The translations under genes were made by a program, and so were the position numbers. Below, piece by piece: positions 1 to 5,881 of a stretch of DNA of 11,827 nucleotides. The DNA comes from Planctomycetota bacterium (GTDB lineage: Bacteria > Planctomycetota > Planctomycetia > Pirellulales > Thermoguttaceae). Position 1 is the stretch's first letter, and every line of letters starts with the position of its first letter. Below the pieces are notes generated by a model, which saw nothing but the letters and a program-made list of their open reading frames with translations, did not search any database and was not told where the DNA came from. Location: the NCBI GenBank assembly GCA_021784975.1, contig JAJYGU010000350.1, forward strand, positions 1 to 11,827, given 5' to 3'.

Positions 1-248
1 AGCTTGTGGGCCGCGATCGAAAACAGATAGCTCTCCAACGGTTGAGCGCCGTCGTAATTCGGCAAACTGACGAGGAAACCGATGAAGGTCTCTTGCACGA
101 TGTCTTCCGCGGCGGTACGGTCGCCGATGCGACTCTCCACGAACGCTCGCAACCGGCCCTCGAAGCGGGCGATCAACGCCGCCCAAGCGTCGCCCTCGCC
201 TTCGCGGACCTGCCGGAGCATCAGACTTTCGACCTGGTCCGTTGGCAT
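1..248 (-). CDS. ECF-type RNA polymerase sigma factor, N-terminal part
   Basis: The first 82 residues are in the window; the rest lies beyond base 1. The visible part is sigma-70 region 2. It has an N-terminal helix (VESLMLRQVREGEGDAW), then ALIARFEGRLRAFVESRIGD, then the core-binding and -10-recognition part DRTAAEDIVQETFIGFLVSL followed by PNYDGAQPLESYLFSIAAHK. The LPNYD..LESYLF wording is typical of planctomycete ECF sigmas. Such proteins bind core RNA polymerase and direct it to a small regulon, often under an anti-sigma factor or kinase, which cannot be seen here. The ATG at 248 has a GAGG ribosome site five bases upstream and was chosen for that. An in-frame ATG at 263 overlaps the stop of the upstream lipid kinase gene (TGATG) but has no ribosome site. 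The gene lies directly behind the kinase gene on the same strand, so cotranscription is likely. The regulon is unknown. Confidence 0.88.
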   Translation of the reverse strand, partial: MPTDQVESLMLRQVREGEGDAWAALIARFEGRLRAFVESRIGDRTAAEDIVQETFIGFLVSLPNYDGAQPLESYLFSIAAHK

Positions 249-262
249 CGGAACCTCGCACA

Positions 263-1201
263 TCACCGCAGCGTTGCGGCCGGGACGACCAGGGTCACCC
301 GGGCAGGCAATACGCTTAAATCCAAGGGGAGCTGGCCGCCTGGGTCGCCGTCGAGCTGATAGGGCACCGTTACGCCTGAAGTCAACCGCAGCCGGTTGGC
401 TCGCCGTAGCGTACAACCAGGGAGCCGATGATGAAAGTGGCCCAGGATGGCGACCAGATAGCCGAGGCCGCAAAGGCTTCCGCCACGGCGAAGGCCCAGC
501 ACATCAAGCTGCCCGTCAAAGCCATCCGCCTGCGGCACGATCCGCAGGCCGGCGGCATAGCAGGGCAGATTCAAGGCAAACCACCATCGGGCCAAGGTCG
601 GCGGCTCGACCGGCTGCCCCTGCTGGTCTTGCCAGTGTGCCTGGATTTCCGCAAACGGATAGCTCCACATCGAGGCGAGGACTGCCTGGAAGTATTTTCG
701 ATCGCTCACGTGACCGGTCCGCCGCCGATGCACCCGTTCGACCACGGCAGCATCGAAGCCGCAGCCCGCCATCAGCAGAAACACCCGCCCGTTGGCCAAG
801 CCGGCGTCGACCTGAATCGTGGCGCCGTCACAAATCGTTTGGCAGACTTCTTGGGGATCTTTGCTCAGCCCGAAGTGCCGAGCCAGCAGGTTCGAGTTTC
901 CGGCCGGCAGCACGGTGATCGGCACTCCCTCACGGGTACCGTTGACCAGGGCGGCGGCGGTTCCGTCGCCCCCCACGCCGACCACCGCCCGCAAATAGCC
1001 GTCGGCGTACCATTGGTTCGCCTGGGCGGTGGCTGAGGCCAGATCGGCGAACGTCTTGACGGTGAAGTCTTGCCGGCAAAGTTGCCAGGCCAGTGCATCG
1101 GCCAAGGACTCGGCCGCGGCGGGACCGGCCTGCGGATTGACCAGGATCACTACATGGTCGAGGTCGTCAGGGAGTTTCGATACCGAGGAACTGAGCGCCA
1201 C
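263..1201 (-). CDS. Diacylglycerol kinase family (DagK/YegS-like) lipid kinase
   Basis: The protein belongs to the diacylglycerol/sphingosine kinase catalytic family, which uses ATP to phosphorylate a membrane lipid hydroxyl group. Numbered from the proposed GTG start (312 residues, close to the family's usual 290-310), NPQAG at 22-26 opens the nucleotide-binding lobe. The GGDGT signature lies at 77-81 and PAGNSNLLAR at 99-108. A VDAGLANGRVF..GCGFDAAVV stretch lies at about 131-154, and a late LDGDP motif stands where the family often has DGE. The same frame stays open to an ATG at 1444. That would add 81 residues without kinase resemblance, and the extension would run through a palindromic repeat at 1218-1251 that appears intergenic elsewhere. 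The GTG at 1201 has a weak GGAA upstream. The ECF sigma gene follows within 14 bases. The true lipid substrate cannot be told from sequence. Confidence 0.85.
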   Translation of the reverse strand: MALSSSVSKLPDDLDHVVILVNPQAGPAAAESLADALAWQLCRQDFTVKTFADLASATAQANQWYADGYLRAVVGVGGDGTAAALVNGTREGVPITVLPAGNSNLLARHFGLSKDPQEVCQTICDGATIQVDAGLANGRVFLLMAGCGFDAAVVERVHRRRTGHVSDRKYFQAVLASMWSYPFAEIQAHWQDQQGQPVEPPTLARWWFALNLPCYAAGLRIVPQADGFDGQLDVLGLRRGGSLCGLGYLVAILGHFHHRLPGCTLRRANRLRLTSGVTVPYQLDGDPGGQLPLDLSVLPARVTLVVPAATLR

Positions 1202-1217
1202 AGCCGGATTTCCATAA

Positions 1218-1251
1218 GCGGGAATGTCCCGATTTTTGTGGGATTGTCCCC
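1218..1251. repeat. Palindromic repeat element, copy A
   Basis: Two imperfect palindromes, GGGAATGTCCC (1220-1230) and GGGATTGTCCC (1240-1250), flank a short T-rich core (GATTTTTGT). Read on the minus strand it contains CCACAAAAATCGGGACA. CCACAAAAAT is shared exactly with copy B, and AAAATCGGGACA with copy C. It lies 17-50 bases upstream of the proposed lipid kinase start. It could be a dispersed intergenic repeat or a regulatory site. Confidence 0.6.
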
Positions 1252-1549
1252 TTCCGCCCTCAGTATATGGAATTCGCTGCCGGGTTGTAGCGGAAGGAGA
1301 CGCAGGTGTGGTGAAATGATACAGGCGGCGGCGAGCACCAGATTTCCCGATCCTGCCGCGCGCGGGCATGGAGTAGGTGACGTAACCGATTGCCGCCGCA
1401 TATGTTGCGTCGCCTGTTCTACGGCAGCTCGTCAACTGCCCCATCGTTTACGGGCAATGGCACACCAAATGCGTTAGGAGCACGACGCAAGCCGAGAGGC
1501 TCGCCCATAAATTGAGGAATTGGCCCGTGGGGCCTCTGACGCATGTAGG

Positions 1550-1579
1550 TTGGACGGTTACCTTGCCCTTACCGTCCAA
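1550..1579. terminator. Inverted repeat, possible terminator of the C39 gene
   Basis: A perfect nine-base-pair stem, TTGGACGGT (1550-1558) with ACCGTCCAA (1571-1579), encloses a 12-base loop. It sits 51 bases beyond the stop of the C39 peptidase gene. There is no T-run after it on the minus strand, so it would not be a canonical intrinsic terminator. It may be a transcript-stabilising hairpin instead. Confidence 0.35.
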
Positions 1580-1629
1580 TCGGCCGCTGTGGAAGGCGGC
1601 ACGTCAAAGGCCCCTTTTTTATTGGCCGC

Positions 1630-2361
1630 TCAATGGATCGACATGGGCAGCGAAGGCGGCACGGGCATCGGCTGGGGAAGCTCCCGCTGCAGGAATTGCC
1701 GGTTGGTCTCGCCGAGCCGGATTTCCTCGGCAGAGAGGCTTAGCCGGGAATGGAGCGGCGGGGTGGCGTTTTTCTTGACCACCACCAGGATGGCGTTTTT
1801 GTTCCACTGGCCGCAAAACTCAGCGAAGGTCGGCCGGACGTTGCCGCGGATCGGATCGGCCAGATAGACCCGGCCACAGGCCGCCCCGCGATAGACCACG
1901 AAGTGATCGGATTTCTCGAGGTGGATCGGCACGATCAGCGGAATCTTGGCTTCCAGCAGCTTGTCGAAAGGCAAGGTGCCGATCGAGGAGAAGTAACCCA
2001 TCTCAACCGAGACCCGGCGCAGGTCGGTGATGGCCATGCCGTTCTTGGTGCGGTCTTTGATCTCGCCGATCGTCAGGGTCTTGAAGAGGACCTTGAGGAT
2101 GTCCTTTTCGGTAACCGGGTCGTTCCAATAGTATTGAAGGATGGTGGCCAGGGCGGCGGCGCCGCAGGAATAGTCGTAGCTCTGCATGACCACGTTCCGC
2201 CGCTTCATCTCCTGCCAACTCCAGGTGTGAAGCTCGAAGATGTGGTCCGGGTCGCGAAGTGGCGCGCGGCCGTCGTGGACGGCCCAGGCAGACGAAGCAG
2301 CGGCTGCCAACGAGCCCCCCAAGGCAACAGCCAGCCAGCGGCGTCGGGAAATCCCTTGCAT
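1630..2361 (-). CDS. Exported C39-family cysteine peptidase
   Basis: A 243-residue stand-alone C39 peptidase. Residues 1-27 form a signal peptide with a Tat-like SRRRW start, a hydrophobic core and an Ala-rich end (SSAWA), so it should act in the periplasm or outside. The papain-like catalytic set looks complete: Q60 for the oxyanion hole, C66 in QSYDYSCGAAALATIL, H153 in SDHFVVY and D169 in YLADP. C39 enzymes cut after double-glycine-type leaders, and FapD of Pseudomonas functional-amyloid operons is a comparable stand-alone form without an ABC transporter. The ATG at 2361 was chosen because AGGAG lies seven bases upstream and the signal peptide starts there; 14 extra upstream residues in frame look non-coding. 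It follows the outer-membrane barrel gene on the same strand by 67 bases, so the two probably work together. The substrate is unknown; the small protein at 5882-6262 is a candidate. Confidence 0.85.
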   Translation of the reverse strand: MQGISRRRWLAVALGGSLAAAASSAWAVHDGRAPLRDPDHIFELHTWSWQEMKRRNVVMQSYDYSCGAAALATILQYYWNDPVTEKDILKVLFKTLTIGEIKDRTKNGMAITDLRRVSVEMGYFSSIGTLPFDKLLEAKIPLIVPIHLEKSDHFVVYRGAACGRVYLADPIRGNVRPTFAEFCGQWNKNAILVVVKKNATPPLHSRLSLSAEEIRLGETNRQFLQRELPQPMPVPPSLPMSIH

Positions 2362-2397
2362 GGAACTGCTCCTGACGGACAAGCCGCCGGCTGGGGG

Positions 2398-2422
2398 CCA
2401 CAAAAATGGGGCTGTCCCCTTC
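2398..2422. repeat. Palindromic repeat element, copy B
   Basis: CCACAAAAATGGGGCTGTCC and the following CC contain the palindrome GGGGCTGTCCCC (2408-2419). The first ten bases match the minus strand of copy A exactly. It lies in the 67-base gap between the barrel gene's stop and the C39 peptidase start, six bases past the stop. It could therefore also affect the 3' end of the barrel message. Confidence 0.55.
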
Positions 2423-2428
2423 TGTGTG

Positions 2429-3925
2429 TCAGTAGGTAAAGGTCATGCCCACCTGCGCGTTGGGCGCGTCGGGGGTCATTCCGAGATTCACGAACGGCTC
2501 CCAAAATTGGTGGTAGCGGGGCCGAGCGACGGTGGCCATCAACCTGAGCGAGATCGGCTCCATGGCCAGGCCCGGAATCTGCTGCCCGTTCAAGGCCGGA
2601 TTGCTGATGTAGGAACCGATCACCGACGCGCTCAAGGTCACCCGCTCGTTGACGGCGAATCCGACGCCGCCACGGTAGGTGTATTGGCTGCCGGGCGAAA
2701 TATCGTATCCGCCGAACTCGCGATCCAGCCCGTGCCGGCTGCCGAAGCCGTAGAAGAAAATCATCGGATCGAGGGTGTGGACGAAGAGCACGTTCCACGA
2801 CCCGAACCAGAATCCCTGACCCAGTAGGGTGTTGGGCGGTTCGAGGATGCCTTGCAAGGGATTCACGTTGGCCGTCGGGGCGGTGAAGGCGAAGGTGGCG
2901 ATGATGTCCGGACTGTAGCTGCAACCGTTGCTCTTGTGGACCAGCCACGAGAAACCGGCGGTGACGTCGCCGATGCCGCCGACGTTGGTAAACGCCTCCG
3001 AGCCGGGATACGAGTTCTCGGTGTTCGACCAGCCGAACGGCACGTCGGCGAACATTTGCAGCCCGTCGCGAACGCCGTAGCGGATGTCCAGCGGCATCAG
3101 CAGCAACCGGCTGGTAAACCGCGAATCTAAGGGAGTTACGACCGCCTGCCCGTTGGATTGGGTGATGGCCAGATTGGTGTAGTTGTGATCGAAGATCGTA
3201 TAGCTCAGGCCGACATCGATCTGACAATCGCCGGGCTTGAGCAACACCGACTCTTGCCGCAGAAACTGGTGGCTAAAATCTTCCGGCGGTTGCCCGAGTT
3301 TTTGTTGGTCCGAAGGCGACGATTTCTGCTGGTCCGAGGGCAAGGATTGTGGGGCAGACTGGGGAGGCGAGGGGGCGGCGGGCTGGTCGGTCGCTGACGG
3401 CGTAGCATCGGCAGCCAGGACCGCTCCGGCCGGTGGAAGACCAGGGCCGGTCGCCCCCAGGGCGGGATCGTCATACGACGCCGATCGGTCGGGTGGCGCC
3501 AAGTTCCGAGCTGGCGCGGTGACCGCATTACTGGCGGTCAAGACCACCGCTGTAGAAAAAGGGTTCGGACCAGCCGAGACCACACTAAGATCGACACGTC
3601 GGCCGGCTTGTCCCGGCGCCGACACGGGCTGACCGCTCACGGCCAGTTCCGGCACGGGCAGGTCCGGCAGGGCAAGGTCGCGGGCGACGGGCTCGCCCGC
3701 CAATGGCTGGGGTGGCCTCGAGTCGGAAGGGAGGAGTTCCGGCACGGGCCGCGCCGGCTGGCTTCGAAAGAAACCATCGGCCGCACTGGCCGAGGCCGTC
3801 GCGATCGGTCCACCGGCCGGCGGAGCCAACTGCTCGGCCAATGCTCGCGGCGCGCAGAAGGCCGCGACGCCCAAGGCAATCGTTAGTCCACGGCGAAACC
3901 GCCGTGGAAGGCGCGCATGATTCAT
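2429..3925 (-). CDS. Outer-membrane beta-barrel protein, transporter-like (FapF/MetA-type look)
   Basis: A 498-residue outer-membrane protein. Residues 1-30 are a signal peptide (RRFRR, hydrophobic core, ARALA cleavage site). Residues 31-215 are Pro/Ala/Ser-rich and probably disordered, with a doubled PSDQQK near 196-208. From about residue 216 (FSHQFLRQESVLLKPGDC) an amphipathic beta barrel runs to the end. It has alternating hydrophobic strands and Gly/Asn turns and closes with VGMTFTY, an aromatic-terminated last strand as outer-membrane barrels require. The wording resembles planctomycete 'transporter' proteins of the phenol-degradation MetA-like fold class, to which FapF-like exporters also look similar. 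The ATG at 3925 precedes the signal peptide and has GGAGA upstream; the frame's 70 upstream residues cross a repeat and are not convincing. The C39 peptidase gene follows. A role in exporting or anchoring the peptidase's substrate is inference. Confidence 0.75.
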   Translation of the reverse strand: MNHARLPRRFRRGLTIALGVAAFCAPRALAEQLAPPAGGPIATASASAADGFFRSQPARPVPELLPSDSRPPQPLAGEPVARDLALPDLPVPELAVSGQPVSAPGQAGRRVDLSVVSAGPNPFSTAVVLTASNAVTAPARNLAPPDRSASYDDPALGATGPGLPPAGAVLAADATPSATDQPAAPSPPQSAPQSLPSDQQKSSPSDQQKLGQPPEDFSHQFLRQESVLLKPGDCQIDVGLSYTIFDHNYTNLAITQSNGQAVVTPLDSRFTSRLLLMPLDIRYGVRDGLQMFADVPFGWSNTENSYPGSEAFTNVGGIGDVTAGFSWLVHKSNGCSYSPDIIATFAFTAPTANVNPLQGILEPPNTLLGQGFWFGSWNVLFVHTLDPMIFFYGFGSRHGLDREFGGYDISPGSQYTYRGGVGFAVNERVTLSASVIGSYISNPALNGQQIPGLAMEPISLRLMATVARPRYHQFWEPFVNLGMTPDAPNAQVGMTFTY

Positions 3926-3994
3926 GGGTCCATTCTCCGTCTCTCCGTCACGTGCGGGCGCTGGGAGAAGCGTAAGCGTTTGCGGGCCGAGGAA

Positions 3995-4070
3995 GACAGT
4001 CCCAATTTCGCGGCGAAAGCGGGTTGTGAAGAGCAAGTCTTCCCCGCCGCGAAAATCGGGACAGTCCCCT
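3995..4070. repeat. Large inverted repeat, palindromic element copy C
   Basis: The left arm (3995-4015, GACAGTCCCAATTTCGCGGC + G) pairs with the right arm (4045-4066, CGCCGCGAAAATCGGGACAG + TC). There are two mismatches and one unpaired base, across a 29-base loop. The right arm contains the perfect palindrome GGGACAGTCCC. The loop holds a smaller GAAGA/TCTTC pair. It lies 70-141 bases upstream of the barrel gene start. Size and form fit a miniature inverted-repeat or REP-like element. Confidence 0.7.
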
Positions 4071-4179
4071 GGAGTCGGCACAGCCGTTACATTCGCTAGA
4101 ATCATCATCGGCGGCAAGTGCTCGCTACATTGCAAAATCGTTATAAGTGGCCGTAGCGGTTCCCCCGGTTGTATGACAT

Positions 4180-4207
4180 TTTCCGAAAATGAGTCTATTT
4201 CCGAAAA
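4180..4207. promoter_or_regulatory. Paired TTTCCGAAAA sites, operator-like
   Basis: TTTCCGAAAA occurs at 4180-4189 and again at 4198-4207, 18 bases start to start. The first, with one more T on the left, is an odd-centred palindrome (TTTTC-C-GAAAA); the second starts ATTTC. Paired short palindromes between divergent genes suggest a dimeric regulator's operator, but no regulator is identified. Confidence 0.3.
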
Positions 4208-4256
4208 CTCCGTTGTCGATACACCTCATGAGTGGTCGCGTGCCGCAAAAATGCCG

Positions 4257-4294
4257 GGCGGCCCTGCCAGAAGACCCAGAGGTGGCGGGCAGCC
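4257..4294. other. GC-rich intergenic hairpin
   Basis: GGC-G-GCCC-T-GCCA (4257-4269) pairs with TGGC-GGGC-A-GCC (4283-4294). This gives 11 base pairs with one mismatch and one bulged T around a 13-base loop. No T-run follows. It could be a structural RNA element or a small dispersed repeat. Confidence 0.35.
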
Positions 4295-4435
4295 ATCCCG
4301 ATGTGTTCGCTCACCGGCAAGATGGAATGACCCGCGCTCGCTTGTCGCAAAGGGGGGCCGCAGACGGCGCTTCTGCTCAAAAAAATCGAATCGCGTCAAG
4401 TGAGACCATGACTCACTACAAGGGGGGACTAAGTC

Positions 4436-5602
4436 ATGCGTTGTTCGAATCGGCTCGTTTTCTTGGCCTTTCTGGCCATCGGTACCCTAATCTCTCAGCG
4501 TGTGGCAGTTGCCGACGATTATCTGGGGACGGCCGCACAAACCCCACAGAAGGCGCAAGCTCCTCAAAACGCGCCGAGTCCAGCAACCAATGCACCGAGC
4601 CCGTCGCCGCATACGTCGAGCGCACCAACAAATCTCCTCACCACAACTCCGACCCAGCCGGTGTTCACCCAGTCGGACAATGGAGAATGCTCGACCGACC
4701 ACAAATGGATTTTCGAGGCGGAGTCGGTGTTTCTTGCCCCAATCATGCACCAGCAATTCGGCAACATTGAGATGGTGGACAATCAGGGAAACGTCACCCA
4801 GCAGTCGTTCACCTCGAACCAGCCTGGCTTCACCGCTTCCCCGCGAATCGCCATAGGCATACTAGGCGACAATAATTGGGGGCTGATCGGCCGCTATTGG
4901 GAACTGCAGAGCGGCTGCATAGCACCGAGTTTTGACACGATGGGCGGTAACGGCCTGTCCACCGCCAGCTACTTTCGGGCGGAGACGGCCGACTTGGAGG
5001 TCACCCGCCTGTTCGGGCGAGGCAGCGACGACGGTCAATTGCGGCTGTCGTTCGGTGTCCGCTACGCGGATTTGAGCGAGGCCGGCGGCCTGGGAGTCGA
5101 TGCGACCAACACCCTTGGCGGCATCTACCAAAGCGAGGTTTTTTCCAACCATGAGTTCGGCGGGGTGGGCTTGACGATGGGTTTGCAAGGCCTTCGCCCC
5201 GTCGGCTGCAAGGGCTTCAACCTCTTCTTCGACGCCAGGGCCTCGATTCTCTGGGACGCGAACGCCGGCAACTCGGTGGTCACTCGCGCCGGCTACTTCG
5301 ACAACACCAGCTACGCCTATGCCGCCAACAGTGGGGCCAGCGAGGATACCGCCAATTTGTTCATCGGCGAGATTCGGGTGGGCGGGCAGTGGGATGCGCC
5401 CCTGAAGTGTATCCCCGCCAACGCCTTTTTCCGCGTGGCCTTCGAGTACCAATACTGGTGCACCGGGAGTTCGGGCGGAGCAGAGGCCACGTCCTTTGCC
5501 GGACCGATCGGAGGCCCGACCATCGTCAGCACCGGCGCCTCGAACGGCAATGCGCATGTGGACTTGGTGGGCTTCACACTCGGCACCGGCCTGACCTGGT
5601 GA
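4436..5602 (+). CDS. Outer-membrane beta-barrel, Lpg1974-like pore-forming family
   Basis: A 388-residue secreted barrel. Residues 1-26 are a signal peptide (hydrophobic FLAFLAIGTLI core, RVAVA end). Residues 27-83 are a Pro/Ala/Ser/Thr-rich linker with APSPATNAPSPSP-type repetition. From about residue 84 (CSTDHKWIFEAESVFLAPIM) the chain alternates amphipathic strands and turns: PRIAIGILGDNNWGLIGRYW, then LEVTRLFG, LRLSFGVRYADL and FNLFFDARASILWD. It ends in VDLVGFTLGTGLTW, a C-terminal aromatic strand as needed for barrel insertion. The W-x-F-x-A-E-S-V-F-L opening and the RYADL strand resemble planctomycete proteins placed in the Legionella Lpg1974 pore family; the exact family is less sure than the barrel itself. 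The start has a G-rich ribosome site (GGGGGG, eight bases upstream). A hairpin followed by TTTT lies 40 bases past the stop. Substrate unknown. Confidence 0.75.
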   Translation: MRCSNRLVFLAFLAIGTLISQRVAVADDYLGTAAQTPQKAQAPQNAPSPATNAPSPSPHTSSAPTNLLTTTPTQPVFTQSDNGECSTDHKWIFEAESVFLAPIMHQQFGNIEMVDNQGNVTQQSFTSNQPGFTASPRIAIGILGDNNWGLIGRYWELQSGCIAPSFDTMGGNGLSTASYFRAETADLEVTRLFGRGSDDGQLRLSFGVRYADLSEAGGLGVDATNTLGGIYQSEVFSNHEFGGVGLTMGLQGLRPVGCKGFNLFFDARASILWDANAGNSVVTRAGYFDNTSYAYAANSGASEDTANLFIGEIRVGGQWDAPLKCIPANAFFRVAFEYQYWCTGSSGGAEATSFAGPIGGPTIVSTGASNGNAHVDLVGFTLGTGLTW

Positions 5603-5641
5603 CGCGGCCGGTGGTCGGTTGTAGTATAATTGAATAGGAAA

Positions 5642-5679
5642 CGACGCCCGTCGGAGTTGTGCGAGGGGCGTCGCGTTTT
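5642..5679 (+). terminator. Terminator hairpin H1 behind the Lpg1974-like gene
   Basis: CGACGCCC (5642-5649) pairs perfectly with GGGCGTCG (5666-5673) over a 16-base loop, followed by CGTTTT on the plus strand. It is 40 bases past the stop of the plus-strand barrel gene. Its right half is nearly identical to H2, 151 bases further on. On the minus strand the arm ends in GTTTCC, so it may work in both directions. Confidence 0.6.
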
Positions 5680-5729
5680 GGCGCGTGCCGCGGCAAGACT
5701 GCCGCGCCACAAAGTTCTCTGAGTACGCA

Positions 5730-5775
5730 CTACTTGGCGTTGACGACAGGCCCACCGCCGGCAAGCCGGCGAACG
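5730..5775 (-). pseudogene. 3' remnant of a second copy of the small secreted protein gene
   Basis: On the minus strand this stretch encodes AGGGPVVNAK followed by TAG. It matches the end of the intact small protein gene (AGGGAVAFAK, TAG) in the same frame. At the DNA level, CACTACTTGGCG and CCCACCGCCGGC are shared with the intact gene's end, with a few changes between them. Further upstream the frame meets TGA, and the H2 hairpin takes the place of the gene body. Stop-to-hairpin spacing is 57 bases both here and behind the intact gene, which supports an old tandem duplication with loss of most of one copy. Only about a dozen codons remain, so it is not expected to be functional. Confidence 0.5.
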
Positions 5776-5792
5776 GATGTGCCGCGACGTCA

Positions 5793-5830
5793 GCGACGCC
5801 CCCCGCCGCACGCGAGGGGCGTCGCATTTC
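5793..5830. terminator. Hairpin H2 behind the small secreted protein gene
   Basis: GCGACGCCCC (5793-5802) pairs perfectly with GGGGCGTCGC (5816-5825), a ten-base-pair stem with a 13-base loop. ATTTCTTTC follows on the plus strand; there is no T-run on the minus strand. It lies 57 bases past the stop of the small gene and copies H1 (shared GCGAGGGGCGTCGC). It is probably a terminator or 3'-end stabiliser for the minus-strand gene. Confidence 0.5.
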
Positions 5831-5881
5831 TTTCACTGGCCAAATGGCAAGTGCTCCCCAGGAGGGGAATGGGCTACCTCA

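Larger units (their letters stand above)
1202..1629. other. Intergenic region between the C39 peptidase and lipid kinase genes
   Basis: This 428-base stretch holds palindrome copy A (1218-1251) and the inverted repeat at 1550-1579. There is a short C4T6 run at about 1611-1620 and a five-base-pair GGCCC/GGGCC arm pair near 1522-1534. Short frames cross it on both strands, but none has a ribosome site or a recognisable product. It must contain the promoter of the lipid kinase-sigma pair; no convincing -35/-10 pair was seen. Confidence 0.5.
3926..4435. other. Divergent intergenic region between two outer-membrane barrel genes
   Basis: The 510 bases separate the minus-strand barrel gene from the plus-strand one and must carry promoters for both. 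They hold the copy C inverted repeat, two TTTCCGAAAA repeats (4180-4207), a strong GC hairpin (4257-4294) and a six-base-pair stem AGTGAG/CTCACT (4399-4417) in the presumed leader of the plus-strand gene. Open frames crossing it on both strands lack ribosome sites and recognisable products. Confidence 0.55.

Noticed and set aside
1202..1444. N-terminal extension of the lipid kinase to the ATG at 1444
   Set aside because: The extra 81 residues show no kinase resemblance, would cross a palindromic intergenic repeat, and make the protein longer than its family. The GTG at 1201 gives the usual length.
1604..1622. AAAGGCCCCTTTTTT as an intrinsic terminator on the plus strand
   Set aside because: The arms are too short and leave a two-base loop, and no plus-strand gene ends upstream.
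3926..4135. Extension of the barrel protein to the ATG at 4135
   Set aside because: It would bury a clear signal peptide at residue 71 and run through the large inverted repeat.
5619..5635. TATAAT at about 5625 as a plus-strand promoter
   Set aside because: No -35 box at a suitable distance, and the only plus-strand sequence downstream is the terminator and gene remnant.
4862..5836. 324-residue minus-strand frame opposite the Lpg1974-like gene
   Set aside because: It is antisense to a well-supported barrel gene with a signal peptide and ribosome site, and crosses the H1 hairpin and the gene remnant.
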